NCBI GenBank assembly: GCA_000708835.1
Contig: DF237000.1
Coordinates: 128,166 to 192,165, forward strand
Direction: 5' to 3'
DNA from: Klebsormidium nitens
Lineage: Eukaryota > Streptophyta > Klebsormidiophyceae > Klebsormidiales > Klebsormidiaceae
DNA length: 64,000 bases
The notes beneath the pieces are model-generated. The model was given only the letters and a program-made list of their open reading frames with translations, did no database searches and was not told the DNA's origin. This document shows positions 31,128 through 46,100 of this stretch, one piece after another. The position numbers and the translations under genes are program-made. Within the stretch, counting starts at the first letter, position 1, and each line of letters opens with the position of its first letter.

Positions 31128-34100
31128 ATGGCTTCCACATTGGCGGCAAGCGCCAGGGCGGCCTTCGGCAGCATTGCTCCGGCTCAATGCGGTCCCCAGA
31201 GGCACGATGATTTGCACAGCGGGGTTATCCACCGGGGGAGGAGCAGGGCTTGCATTTTACCCCCGCGGAGCATCGGACAGAAGGACAGGCCATTGGTGAA
31301 CAACTGGGCAGGGTCTGAGCTGCGGGCTGTAAAGGGGGCTCTCACAAGAGATGGAACAAATAGAAGAGCAGCTGGCATCAGAGTGAGGGCTTTACTAAGT
31401 TCTTCAATGTGGTTTGCCTCATCATTGAATTTGCGGCGTTGGCAGCATTACTCATTTAGGGCGCTGACACTTATGTCTTGCTCAAGGACATGCAATTGGC
31501 CTGAAAGTCTGCACAACTGAATTGGCGGAACTAGAAGCATCCAAGGGAGAGTGGTGTAAGGGTTTGGGTTTCCCTGCGCTCTGCATGCATTTTGGTCGTG
31601 CAATAAGAAGGAATCAGTTTAGAGGTCGAGGTTGCTGGGTCGCAACTTGTGTTGCCTGCCCGTTCAAACGGGGCTCAGGGAAAGTGGATCGCGTGTTGCC
31701 ACGTAGAGTGGGTATGCCTTTGATGAGCACCAGCGTTCTAAAAAGTTGCATGCAGCAGGGCAAATGACAGCAATGTTGGTTCACCTTTACCAGGCCTCAG
31801 AATGCAGCATCGCAAATAGGAGTTGGCCATTCCAACGGGGTTTCTCGAGCGCTTCATTGGACTTTTGAAATCGGAAATTGCCAAATACTCCATTGGTGCG
31901 TTTGTTTTGGCGGTTGATCTCCGGATACGTCTATGAATGCTCGGGTGTTATCAATGGAGAGGGCCGTGGCAGAGACCCATTACGGCATTCTGCTCCGGGG
32001 TTAGTTCTACAGATTCTGGTTGTTGCTACTCTGTTGCGAAAGTTTGAAGGTTCTTTGGTATGCAATCTCCAACGTAGATTGCTCGGTTAGCTCTTGAGTT
32101 TTCTAGTGCACTCCCTCTGCAACTTCCTTCATTCATTGGACACATTCAGATGGAATTATGAGGAGATTATCCTGCCGAGACGGACGTTTCATAATGAGCG
32201 CCACCTGTGCAGTGCTCCGCAGACAATGGCGCACCAAAGACGAAGGAGGCTCCCATCAAGATTATCTTGTCTGGGCCACCTGCCTCAGGGAAAGGCACGC
32301 AGGCGGAGGAACTGGTGAAGAAGGTGAGATAGCAGAACTGTCGAAACCCTAAAAGTCCGGTTGTAGAAAAGCCAGACAATAAGCCTCCTGGCGCGTGCTT
32401 CTATTCTTGCAACTAGAACAGAAGGTTACGGCAGTTTCATGCCTTCAGGCACGTAAGGGCGGCAGTGGCACAGGGCTATCATACACACCCACGGTCCACT
32501 GAGGGGTGTAGACTGGGGGTTAGCTAAATTGGACATTGACGAGACTTCCGCTCGTCATTGGCGGCATTTGGAAGATATCTTGACTTGATTGGTCACATTG
32601 GACATGATTTCCAAACACTGAGAGGGCATGGCCGACTGTCATACTTTCACCAACTTTTCACCAACTTTTTAAGCCAGCTGCTTTCATAGAAAAGTCTAAC
32701 ACCACGAAGCGCGGTTTCAACTTACGTTTTAGAGATAAATCTGGATACTTGAGGAATGGACTACCAGGCGCTGAATGAATATCAGGTTTGAATCTGCTTG
32801 ATGTTGCAGTACAAGGTAGTTCACATTGCGGCGGGGGACTTGTTGCGCGCGGAGGTTGCGGCAGGGTCAGAGAACGGCAAGCGGGCGAAGGCGCTTATGG
32901 ACGGGGGGAATCTGGTTCCAGACGAGATCGTTGTTACGGTCAGTTCCTTCTGTTGCTATTTGTTTTGCCCCATCCTGACTCCTGGTCGCAGATTCTTATT
33001 CTGTGGAATCTTCTGCAGAGTGGACTCTCGGCGCCAGCTTCAGGCTATACATTTGCCTTTAGCCAGTAACGACTTTCTCAACGTGAGGTGTCAGAAGCCT
33101 TTGACACAGAGGTTGGCAGCCAAGATTGCTGTATATCTGAAAACATTCGGTATGACAATGCACAAGAAGGCCCCGTTCGAGATTAGGCTCCGAGGCCAAT
33201 CCCCAGGCTGCTCTAAAGGTGCATCGTTGACAGAAAAAGTTTTGTGGACGATTCAGAGTCAGACGCAAACCCTTACGAAAGACATCTGCAGTTGAGAGAG
33301 AAGCACAGCGCCCTCAACCTGGCTCAAACGTTGCATTGCGGTTCGTTCTCCAGGGCTTACACTATGCTTTGACTAATCCGAGGAGCCCTGTGAGTCTACA
33401 AATAAAGAGGATCACATGCTTACTTCCGTGATCTCGATTGGAGCTGTAAGCTGGCGGCTGTTCAGTCACTTTTTCCAGTGACTTCGGGACATATCTGCTA
33501 GCGGTGGTCAGACCCGTTCTGCTTCTCAAGGTAGATTCTGGGGCATCCTTCGAGGAACACTCTATTGAGATCCAATCCTCTCAAGTGGTTCCGCAGTTGG
33601 GAAGGAGTGGCTCGCCTGGCAGGACGCCAGGCAGAGTACTAAAATAGGACCAACACCTGCTAATTCTTTTACAGATGGCAGCTGGTAAGGAGCGTCTAGG
33701 TTGGCAAAACGCCGTACATCTTCTTAGAACGTGATCCTAAGCTTTCCTTTCCTCACCTTTTCGATAATCAGCTTGTTAAGGAGCGGCTGGCGGAGCCGGA
33801 CGTCCAACAGCATGGGTGGCTGTTGGACGGGTATCCACGGAGCGAGTCTCAAGCAGCAGCACTGGAGAAGGAGGGCATTCACCCCGACGCGTTTGTTATC
33901 CTTAGGGTAAGGGCAAGAGCAGTCTCTGCAAATCCTCCACAGTCCATCTCGTATGCAGAGGCGCACCTCTTCACTGATCGTTTCGAGTGTCCCACCTTCA
34001 TTGTGAATGCGATGAAGGATGGCAAAAGAATCCGTGATTGAGATGCGAAGACTGCGAGCACTTAAATCGCACGATTGACATCGTTCGAGGGCCCGAATCT

Positions 34101-37100
34101 AAGTCGCTTGACACAGCGTAATTCATGAGCTTCATATTCCTATAGCCCCAGATTCGGGACAGTGCCTGCAAGTTGTTGGAAGTTTTCAATCTCTGCTTCT
34201 TGTGATTGCGAGAGGCCAGCGTCCCCGATGAATTTGTCAGGATCTATTGTAAGTCCAAGCGGAGTACGAAAGGTTGTTGTGGCTGACCCTGTTTATGTTC
34301 GGCCGCCAGGTCCCTGACTTGTCGAGTCTTACTAACTAGTCCTTGAAGAATATTCACCTTCTCGAAACTGTGGGATACCCAAGTTTCGAACATGTTACAA
34401 AGGCTGTACCTGAAATCGCGATCTGAAGAGGATTCTTTCTCAACCTTCTTTCTTTCGGCTGCCAGGTCCCCGACTCGTCCATTGTTGACCGCATCACGGG
34501 GCGACGCCTTGATCCGGAGACTGGAAAGATCTACCACATGAAGTATAAGAAGCCTGAGAGCGACGAGATTGCCAAGCGGCTCGTGACGCGGAGCGACGAC
34601 ACAGTTGACAAGGTGCAATTTTGACTCCTCCGTCATTGTGAGCCTGCCGCACGCAGTCGTCACTGTTAAGAGATGCTACTTTAGCGAGTCATGGAGCTCG
34701 GTGGTGGGGAATGCACTCGCTGCATGGGATTCTTTGTTGCTCAACAGCATCTCAGGAAGTAATGCAGATGTGTGCCCATAGCTAAGTTCGTCTGTCCGCG
34801 ACAATCTTTCAGTTGCTGCGTGTTCGGAGAATCTTGAACTGTTTGAAGCTGCTACTTCATGGTGCCTCCCAGGAGAACCTCGACGATGTTGCGACCGATC
34901 CGTCAATCTTGAGCGCAGCCCTCCGTCGTTGCTGCGTAGGACATCAAGTCCCAGGATATTTGGTGCTCCTGAAGACTTGAGGTCATAAGGGCCCCATCTC
35001 TAGAATGACGGCATAAAAGTCGGCTTCCAGTCTTCAAAGTCGTGCAAATGCTAATGCTGGTGACGCTTTGCAGGTCAAGACGCGGCTGGAGGTGTACAGC
35101 AAGCACCTGAACGACGTGGCGAGCTTGTACCTGGACGAGATTGTGTTCGTAAGTCTCCCACTTCTAGTTGTCCTTGGCCTCACCGTTCGCAGACGGCTTG
35201 ATGTGGTACATCTTTGTCACCTTCTTCTGCCCGCCTAACCAACGGAGAGCGTCATTGTCGATTCGCCCTTCCATGCAGTCACCTCTTCCAAGCTGCTTGG
35301 AAACGTCGTAATCACAACTGGCCCCAAGAATACAGAGGAATCGAATCACTGACTTAGCCAAAGCGACGCATCTCTCTCAAGTGTTGGAAAGACGTATGTC
35401 TTTGCCGATGGTCCGCCCCAACATAAGCAACGCAAAATTCGCTCGGGGTGTAGGATCTTGAAGTCCACCTAACCTTTCTAAAATGCAAACACTATTCGCT
35501 AAGCTCCCCAGACACGAGAGTAGATCAAGCCGGGCAGACAACGAGTACCGACCTTCGTCGTCCGTTGCTTTGCCACCCGCGTCGTAGTCTTTCGGATGCA
35601 TTTCCATGAAGGCCGGATGTACCTCTTAGGTCGGCCAACCAGTGTGATTGCTGGTGCCCGGCTAGCGGCACTGCCACAGACTAATTTATATATTTAGATT
35701 CAACACATTATCAAGGCCCAGAATGCAACTACTAGAAGTCTCTGCTCGAGTTGCCCATCAGTGAGGTCTCTAGTGCAATTGGGAGGAGCAGCGCTGCCGC
35801 TGATACCAATCACTTTGCTGTTTGTCTTGCGCAGGTGGACGGAAACCGGCCGCCGCAGGACGTGTTCCAGGACATTGACGCGGTCGTCCAAAAGTTGCAG
35901 AGCGGAGAGAAGGTAGAGCAATTGGTCCAAGTCTGACATAGTGTCCGTTTTGGCATTTCTCTTGCGAAGTTACTTGAGAACCAAGTAGGCATAGAATTCG
36001 GAAGTTGAGCTGTTGAGTGAAGCAGTTGAAGGCATAAAAAGGGCAAGCGTTCGCTGCACTACCTTTGTCAAGAGGTTTCAAGTGCTGGCATCCGTGCAGC
36101 GTGTAGCTTTACGCAATAGTATGCATGATAACGAACTCGAGTCAGGAGTCCACTTAGCTGGAAAGGTAGCTCAATTGAATTAGAGGCTGGCAAGAGACGA
36201 GTATTGAGCCCAGGTTCAGAGGTTAGCCAGGTTTTAGCGAGAGAGGTTTTCAACATTTGTAGTCCTCAAACGCGGAAGCCACCGTTTGCTTGTGGGGTGG
36301 TCGCGTCAAACTTTAGCAGAAGACTTGGACAGAAATGTAGACCTGTTGGAAATGTGCAAAGAGGACAATTCGGAGTTTTAAAAAAAGTCCAAAATGGGGA
36401 AAAAGTTGAGCAACGTACTTTGTTGCGACTAGCGTTCAAGATGCGCCATGCACCTCCATCTTTCTGCCCTGCTTACTTCCTGTGATATTCGAACTGTCAA
36501 TGTCTGGTTTTCTAAGGTTGCCAATCTCTTGTTCAGCTTTTTAGCTTGAAAAAGGATCGGAGACTCGTGCAAACAGCTCCTTGACATCTTCAAAAATGTT
36601 TGGACAAAAGTGTTTTGTCCTCAATTGAACAACACTGTAGCGCTTGCTCGCTTTCCAATGCTTCCATCTTAGTCGGTCCACAACGCACTTCTTGATGCAC
36701 TCTTTGAATAGGTGGTGATTTGTTACGGGTGTCTCCTTACGGGTTTCAAACGTATGCTCAAGGGTCTAAGAGGCCCCGTTCTTTCTCCTGACGTTCTCAA
36801 AATCGTATCCCGCTCCGTCTTGTTTTGCCGCCCGGCCCCCTTACAGGGCCCCTCCACCCGCCGCTGCTGACGCCGCCTTCTCTTGGGTGCTTTCAGGAGA
36901 AAGCGGTACCCCCCCGAGAGGAGGCGGACGTCAGGGCAGAGGCGGAGGAGGTGAGCCGGGCACTGCGGGCATTGCTTTTATCCAAATTCAGGGGGGTACT
37001 CCAGCCGACAAACCTTCTCTTGGCTTCATGTTTGAAAACGTGCCGTTTTCTTTGTCCGAGTTTCTGTACCCTGCTTGGTCCTGGGCCCCGGAGGTCGAGT

Positions 37101-40100
37101 GTCCTTAGCAATGTTTGTGTGGTGGTCTTTGTAGCCCCGTTTGAATGACAACCGCTGCGTGGCGTGGACCAGCGGAGGAGATGTTCGTAATTTGAAATTC
37201 CCACTCCATCTCATCTGGAAAAGATCAACGGGTTGTTTGGTTGTAACGGAAAAAGAGATTGGAATGAAAGAGATTGGCCGTTCTTGCGGTCCCTCAAGAA
37301 CTCAACAGCAGTTTCCTCCAGTCTTTCTCTGCGATCATTTGGCATTGCGTCCCCTCGCTGACTGCTGCTCAGTATGCCTCTGACGTTTCTTTGGCGCTGC
37401 ATGTCGGTGAACGTTTTCCAGAACCCCACTTCAAGTTGTCCATAAGGACGTGTAATCGATCCGAACCCCTGAGCAGTCTTCAGCAACAATGCAAGCTGAT
37501 CATGCTCTTTGACGGAAAGCGCTGGTTTCTCCTTGTTGCCCGCGCCCCTTGGCTACCTGTTTTGTTTTCTGACCGGGAAGAAAGCTGGACTGTTGGATTG
37601 TCTCCCAGAACTAAAAAGTTGAGCTGATGTCCTAAGACTTCGACGTTTGCCAACGTACGTGTGCATGCGTAGCAGCCTGTTACAAACTAGTGGAACACTT
37701 TTCCTGGGCTGTGGTCAAGCGCTTGTCTCGACAGAAACCAGGACTTGTAATGGTTTCTTCAGATGCCTTGTCGTTGAATCCTGGCTTTCCAAAGGAAAGC
37801 TTCTATGGTAAAACGCATACGGTCTTGTCGGTGGTGTGTTTTGCTGCCGTCTGGATCCATAGAACGGAGCATGGCCAGGAGAAAGAAGACCTGAGTTGGT
37901 TGTCTTCACCCAACCAGGGTCAGTGCTATCTCTCGAGCCGTCAGACACACTTTGAATTCGCACGCCCTCAAAATAACCGAGGACTTCACCGCATGCTCCC
38001 GCCTTGCGAGCAGAACGTCTTTGCGAGATGCAGAGAGGGGTGCACCTCGGCCAAGCAACCTCACAAACCTTCTTCATTTGTTGCTTGCACCGTCTGCTGC
38101 TGAATCGCATCGCCCAATCGTGAACTCAAGGCGAGAAAATCTTGTATTTATGGCTTTGTTTTTAACCCTGCGGCAGAACGACCAAGTTCTTTAGGCCCAT
38201 GTTTGCGCGGGACGGCGTAGTGTGCGGCAGATAATCATCGACCTGCCGGTGGCTAGGTGAGGATGGCTAGGGGATTGTTGCCTGAGGGATGGGGCGTTGC
38301 TCCAACTGTCGGTGACGATTCCGACGACTCGGATAAACTTGGGCGTTTTTAATGTCAAAGCGTGTCCTGACTCTAATGCTCGGTATCAGAGTCATTGCAA
38401 GGGCTATTCGATAAGCTGGGCTGTTTCCATAATCTTGTTCAAAGCGTTCGCTTCTTCAAGGTTCATGTACACGGCTCGGGTTCGCATTCTCGTGCACGAA
38501 GGGCGTCATCGTATTTGCCCTTTGAATTGATCGTGGAGATGATTCTCCTGTATATCAAGCGAAGTGTCTCGTGGTTTCTGTGTTTTGGTGACGATTGGGA
38601 ACGATGGTCAGGAGGAGGTGCGCCGTCATTGTAAATCGACTTCTCCTTTTTTGTTCTTCCTACCGACACCATCCTTGTCTTCAAGCCAAAATTGGAGAGT
38701 TGAGCATCCGTTTCTGAAAGCCGCATCCGAATCTGACTAATAATTGGATGATGTCAAGCAGAACCGTATGTTCACTGGTGGATTCAATACGTCTGCTCGC
38801 GTTCGGCTATCGTTCTTTGTCTTGTTTCTAAGGAGGAGTCGATAGCTTGCACTAGAATCCACTTTTACTGAGTTGCTTGATCAACCTTTTCGAGGATTAG
38901 CGATAGTGTGCCCGAACGCTGAGCTCTTGGAGTTCAGCGGAAGACCAAGCGCACCTTCTCGAGGCCAATGTCTTGGTGTAGATCTGCAACAAAAAGGAAT
39001 GGCAAGGAAGGCGACATCAGCTGTCTGGGGCTGTAATGTTCCAATGCAATTGCAAGAAATCTGACGCCACTCCTTCCTGACGCCACTCCTCTGAAGTGCC
39101 AGTTGATCAAAATCTCCAAATCCATGCCCGCCGTAAGTTGGTTTGCTAGGGCCTCCTTTTGAGGACACCAGTGGTCTGCTCATCTGTTGCGGGCGAAATT
39201 GCTGCACATACTCGCGCGGACGGCGTTGAAGGGAGTCGATAGGACGCAGCCAGGTCCTCCTTATATTTACCGTTGGCAAACGCTGATGTTAGGTTATTGT
39301 CCTTAACCCTGCTATCCAATCAGTCACGACAGATCGGCTTTCAGAACCGCCTCTCAAGACCTTCACGAAAGAAAAACTGTGTTCAGTAGCTATTGGAAGA
39401 AGCGCAAAGATCACATCTCGAGAATGATTTTGCATAATCACGCCTCCGTGCCTATACTAACTGTGATTCATCACATCCGTCTTCCTTTTGTTTTTTCTCG
39501 TGGCTGCCGTGGCTGGGATTATGATCGCCGGTGGGATTTCCCCCAGGTCATGCATCTTCCATCCGTTGATGCCACCAACACCGCTTGCCACGTACCACCT
39601 CAAAAGGGTGCTCCTGCCAAATTTCGATAACATTTTACGCGTTCTGCCCGCGTCGCAAAATCAACAGCCCGGGCACGAGATGCAAGGGAGGGTTGTTGTT
39701 GCGCATCGAGCGCCTCATTTGACATTGCACCCGGAGACAGACAAGCACGCAATTGCTACAGCGCTCCCCTGGTCTAGACCGCTGTTTGACTGTGAGGAAG
39801 TTGAAGAGTTCTGCAGGCTAAAGTATCGGGCCAATTGCATGCGCCAAGCTGCCGGACGTTCTGGTTTCGAATTGGCTTCGCGACCGGTTGCCAAGGGATG
39901 CATTTACTGAGACAGTCTGTAGTGTGCTAGGGCCTGCGGCCTCGAAGGCCGACTTTAATAGCGAACACATTCTGTCGTCAACCAAACAGCCCTTTGAACC
40001 TTTCCAACGAAGTTACTCCGCAGAAGAGCCCCTGCTCCGACCTTGTCTTCACGACCATCTGGCGTTCCGCGATCCGTCGTTCCACTGCTGCTGAATCGGC

Positions 40101-43100
40101 GTCTGAGCTTTGAACGCACTGCGTTCATCCTGGAAAATCAGCAAAAGTCCCCCGCTTTATGTCGTCGATGTGGACAAGCTGTCCAACAAGGTCCCGCTCT
40201 TCGAGAAATTTTAAGCAACGTATCAAACTGGTCCTGTTTGTGCAGTTAAACCGCTGGCTGTGCCTTGTTGCCTGCGTCTCTCGTTTGTGCATCTGTTCAT
40301 TCTGCTCATGTTGTTCACTTCACTGACTGATTCAAGGTGGCTGGGAAAAGAGCTACATGTGGGGATTGTCTCCCATCAAGGTGCAGCGGTTCTGACGCCA
40401 TCGAACAGCGACGTTTGCCAGTCTGTATGCGTACGCATGGCAGCCTCTGACACGTGGGGCAAACAGTGTTCATGCGCCTGGCTCCGGTCAAGTGGTCGTC
40501 TGGTAGAAACCGAATTTGCCGTTTCTCTTGAAGTACAATTGGTTTGTCTGGTGGAGGCTCTCACGACGGAACCGCTATTGTTCAGATACCTTGTAGGGTA
40601 CGCTACCTTGTACGGTGGATTGCTCTGTTGCCGTCAGTTCGTCTACATGAAGTCAACGGCTTGAACAAAAGCTCTGGTTCGGTTATTGTTTCTCAACCGT
40701 TGGCTGCGAGGTTTTTTGTTCCCTCGCCCGCACTTTAGGTCTGACTGCACGTCCGAACCGCCACCGAACACCACGTGCTCCCGCCTTGCAAGCAGTACAT
40801 CTGTGCTGTTCGTAGGAAAGATCCAGTTCACCCGGGAGTTATGCAAAGCTTCTGTATCATTGCTTGCAAAGTCTGCAGCTCAGAAATCATTGCTAATCGT
40901 CGGAAATGTCGGTGCGGACGAGCCGCCATTCCCTTTCCGTTGGCTTTCAAGGCTGATCTCTGCGGAAGGACTTCACCCTATCTAATCCCATTTTGCGCGG
41001 GTCGCCGTAATATGCTTTCAAGACCTGTCAACCAGCGATGGCTAGATGAGGAAGGCTAGGAAAGCTGTTGTTCAAAGCTTGGGGCGTTGCCCCAAACACG
41101 ACACCGTTTGACGCCATCTAGTGGAAACGTGTTCAAATCTGCCATGCTAGAGTTTCTCTTTCACTCTCACAGTTTGATGATCAGAGTCCTCGCAAGGGCT
41201 TGCCTGTCGGTTATAACCCGTATATTGAAGGCGTGTCAGTGGATCCGATGACATACGATGCTTCCCTTCGGGTCCATGTAGGCAGCTCCAATCGATCAAC
41301 GGTTTATAAACTTTACTTAATGAGCCTGGGCGCACTAGTAGCTGCCGTTTGAAGACGGTTATGTTCGAGCGCAAAACTTCATATAAGTCTTGTGGTCCTT
41401 GATGACTGGTTTTGCGAACACTCTGACCTTGCAAGGTCACAGTGATTTCCTTTTTGCTTCTGTCGCGTTTTCACGCACGGGCACGATGGTCAGGAGGAGG
41501 TGCGCCGTTGGTGTCGCTCGATCGACGCCATGCTTGCACGTTGCTTACTGACACCACCCATGGCTCCAAGCTAAGACTCAGTTGGAGACGTCAGACTTGT
41601 CCAATTGCTTTTCAGGTCACAACTTCTGGACATCGGAAGCCGCATCCGGATGTGAAGTAACCGCACTGTTGCCCGACTCTCAAGCAGAGCCGCACTTCGT
41701 CGGTGGATATGACACAACTGCTTGCGTTTATGCGATCGTGCATATTGTCTGGCCGCTGAAAATAACTCGAAGGCCTGCACAAATCGTCCCCTCACCGGGA
41801 TACTTGATCAATCCTTTTGTGTTACTCGTAGCACTTGTAAGCTAGGGTTAAAAGTTCTGGGGAAAGTATAACCGTACCTTTTTGAGGCCGTTATTTTGGT
41901 GTAAGATCGTCAATTAGAATGGCAAGGAAGGCGACACCGGCTGCCTGGGGTTACCTCCACAGCGGGATTGAGACGGGTCCCTGACGCCACTCCTCTGAAA
42001 CGCTGGTCAACTCAATGTTTCCGACTAGCATCCGCTCTGCCTTGATTCTGTAAGTATCTGCCAAAGGGTTTGCTATTCGCTGAAAGCCAGTCAATGCTGG
42101 TCGCTCGGCCTTCGTTTTCGTTTTTAGTGGTTGCTCAACCGTTCCCCTCTGCGCAGAGTTTGTGCTCGTACCCCGTGCAGATGTACCGATAGAGGTTCCT
42201 CCACTTATCATCTAAAGATGCCCCCAAATCGTTATCAGACCTCCCGATGGCGATGACCTGCGACGGATTTTTGTCCCGCAGGCTGCTGCTCAGAAAATTG
42301 CAAAACAGAGGCCAGCAATACCCCTCTACTCCTGTGGTCACGCCTCCGTGCCTAGGCAGTCTTTGTTTTTTGTGTCGCTCTTCTGTGTGATATCCAATGC
42401 GGGTGCGGTGGCGGTGATGACTGTCGCGGCCTCTTGAGTCCGCCCCCCAGTTAAAGTTTGCAGCCTTTGTGGACGCCACCGGCACGCTGCAATTGTTCTG
42501 CGGATGAGTTGTTATCCGAAGGTGCGAGCCTGGTTGACGATAATACTCGAGCCGAAGTGCGTCTCGAAGCAAAAGGCCTGGACATAAGAAGGAGGTTCCC
42601 GGTGGTATTCCAAGTGCAGAGATTGTAAGTATACCTTTGCTGCAGTACTTGATAAAGAAAGACGAGAGCACACTTCCTGGGGCGCTGGGCTTGTCTCATT
42701 TGACATATCAAAACTGATGGCGGGGATGTCGATGGAATGTGCCTGCTGGGTGCTGAGCCCAATCGTGTGTCGTTGGCCTGAAGCCACTGTATTCTGTGCA
42801 CAAACGGTCGACTCGTATTTAAATTGACCCGTTATTTACGGATTTTCTCTGATCCACTTTCATTCTGGAGATTGCTTGGCAGCAGGTGCCAAAGTAAAGT
42901 ACTGGAGTACTGGCTGCTAATGCAGTCCAGCAACACTGCCGGCTATGATTCATCGACCTACGGGCTATTTTGCTCATTTGGTCATAGATTGAAACCTGAC
43001 GCCATAAGTCACAATGATTGGCTGCGCAAATTGGTCTGGGCTGTTTCGTTGTTACTACTCTCTTTCTGGCTTCTTTAAGGGAGTGGCTAAGACGAATTTT

Positions 43101-46100
43101 GCGCGCCGAGTCTTTGCTCACACGCAGAAGCGGCCTGGACGAAGCCACTCTGTTAGAGGCCAGATTTAGCTATTGCGAGCTTGTGTATTACCGTAGCGCA
43201 GAACAGAGTTTGCAAGTGTTAGCAAGCTGTGACACTAGAGTTGCTATGCATCTTAAGCTCCTCAAACTCTGCAACGTAGTTAAGGTCCGCTGGAGCCATT
43301 GTCAGCACATTTCCCCCCCCGAACTGGGGCCGTCTCCATTCGAGCAATCAACACAGCTGCCCTGCTATTTGACTTCCGAGGAGCAATCTGTGTCGCAATC
43401 CCAAATAGGGTGGCCGTGACGAGAGTCCCGTCTGGGTGGTTTTCCCAGAGTGGGCGTCAGGCTATGATGCCACTTCTTTAGTATAACGTCCATCACATTG
43501 GATGAAAACTGGCACATGTTGGGCTCTTTTCGTGGCTCCAGAGCAGCAGCAAAGCATTGAGTCGCAGCAAGAGCTGCCAGACCGTATGCAAATAGCGGCA
43601 GCTCCGGCAGCCGCCGTTTTCTGTTTTGAGTGCTGGGTTGCCCCTCCTCTTGTGACTGGTCCCGAGCGTCCATACTGCTTTTGTTGCTGATTTGTTGAGA
43701 ATATTAATTTGAGCAGATCTGGCTGCAGGTGTGCGAAGTTTGGCGTCTTCGTAGAAAGCGAGAACCTCTGGAAGCTTCTGTTGCTAATCAGATCAGCTTT
43801 GTGACTACTTTGCAGAGACTGCACTTTTGTACGACTGCCTCTATGAGGCAGTGGCTAAGATGCAAAGCTGCCCGCTAACGGATCGATGGCTTGCTACAAC
43901 CATCTTGACGCTACTGAACTCAAAACTTACACGAAATGTCCGCCGCCCTTTTGTTTGAGGCTTCTGACAGCGTGTTCGAAGGCCCGAGCAAGTACTCTTA
44001 TCTTCATTCCGTTTCTACCCTTTTAGAAGGTAAAGTTTCCTCTTGGGACTAGTGTTAGCGGTCCTCCGTGGGTCGGAATTGCTCTCTGAGTAAGCTGACC
44101 GTCGGGGAATCTCCGGAACATTGATAAGCTTCCGCTGTCATTCGGGCTTGCTCGCGTTTGGCTTACAAGTCTTGCTAATCTGCGCGGCCGCCTCCTTGTT
44201 CCATCTTCTGAGCAGTGGCTTGGATGGAAGGTGCTCGCTAGACGTTGCGATGAGTACTTGGACACAAGCTCTTGACGCCCTCCGCTTATCTGGACGAGTA
44301 ACAGCTCGTTGACATGCAGAACATCTGGTCCTTTGAAGTTCTAAGAAGGTTTTGCCCGGCTCATCCATTCTCTCGTCGTCTTGGTCAGCATGTCTGTCCT
44401 CATGAAAGGTCTTCGCTCTCGCATGCTGTAGTAGTCGTAGCTCTCAAGCTGATGGCTGCGACGAGATCGCTCTCCTGAGCTAACGCAACTCAAATGGCGG
44501 ATACACGCATCTGACGCCACTGGTTACGAGATGCTTTGTTCCAACTGACTACGCGATCAACATCTGTCGGTGCTTGATTTGCTGGCCGCGCCGGTCTGGG
44601 GTACTGCAAACTTGCAATTTAATATTCTTGCAATGCTTCCGGTTTTTATGAGTCGGTCAACACCGTACGTTCCTGAAGACACGTTCTTACTGACTTGCGA
44701 TATTGCCCGGTCGGCGAATGTCCGGGTGGTTGAAGAGATCCACATGGCGAGCATCAATCGTCGCCCCTTTATTGCTGCCTCCTAACGGTTCGAGTACGAC
44801 TTTTATCTGCCCCTCGTTTGTCCGAGGACGACGGGTGAAAAGATCCGGCTTTTCGAAAAGGACGTGTGTACACATCTCACGGCGCAAAACGCTTTGCCAT
44901 AATTCCTTCCACTTCAATTCTTAAGCCATTCCGGAGTAGTTTTGTCCGCGAGCGCTGGCTAGATGCGAATCCCTTGTTGGGTCTAGTATTCCTCACGATG
45001 CGAAGCGGCGATTATCTGATGCCATTGGTTCGGAGCGCTGCTTTCCTCAAAATCGTCCTTTTTCCCGGTCGCGAAAGAGCGGAAAAGCGATGCGGCGGAC
45101 ATTCCTTTCCGCAACGGACTGGCTGGAAGCAAACTATAGCCGCTTCGGCAGCCCCCATTGACTTCTTCAAAATCTTTGGTTCCGTGCACTTGAGACTAGC
45201 TGGTTTCAGACTTCTGTTAGTGACTAATCAAGCATGGCTGCGAAGAGATGCCCCGCTGCGTGAAGTTGCTCAAATAGGCAAGGTGGAGTTTGCTTCCTGG
45301 AGCCACCGAAGCTATGCTTGTCGTGATTTCAGGCCTCACGTTCGTTCGTTCTGGCTTGATGCGTTGCCGGTATAAACGATGGAAGCAGTTCTCGGAGTGC
45401 TTTGGCTATTTAGTCTATTTAGTCGGCTCCCTTGCCTCGCGGGTGGCGCGCTTTCACTCGACCTGCTCTGAGATGGTCATTGCATAGTGGGGCACTTGAC
45501 AATCCACGTGGCTAATGTTCGGACGGCATTTATATTGTCGGTGTGCTTCATACGCCTTCTTTTGGTTCGTTCGTCAAAAAGGGGGACTATTTGCACAGTC
45601 GTTGGGGGCAGGCGACCGACAGCCAAAGCCTTGATATACTTCTCACACGACCAATTCGTGCGGCAATCTTCAATTTTGGGCTGCTTAGGCAGGTGCCGGA
45701 CGAGGACATTGACGATTTTGCCTACGCAAGGTGGCAGCATTGTACGGCTGTTGATTTGCTATAGTTCAATTCACTCAACACCGCATCCTTACTTTTTCCA
45801 ACATGTATGTGTTCTTCAGAGGGTCACCTGATTTTTACTCCTTGGGGCTCCTACTGCTACCCTTGGCCTCACTCTTTTCTTCTTCTTCTTCTTCTTCTTC
45901 TTCTTCTTCGCCCAAACAACGTTGAAGCTTGAGAATCGTAGTGCGCGCTGAGGATTGATCCAAAGCACAGAAAGGTTAGAGCCTGCGGTGGGTTTTCTTC
46001 CTGTCCAGCCGGCTCTGACTGCCAAAGTAGTTGCATTTTAGATGGCTGCCGTACTGCTACTTCGATGGATATTCGATCTCTGTAGAGGTTGCCGCTCATA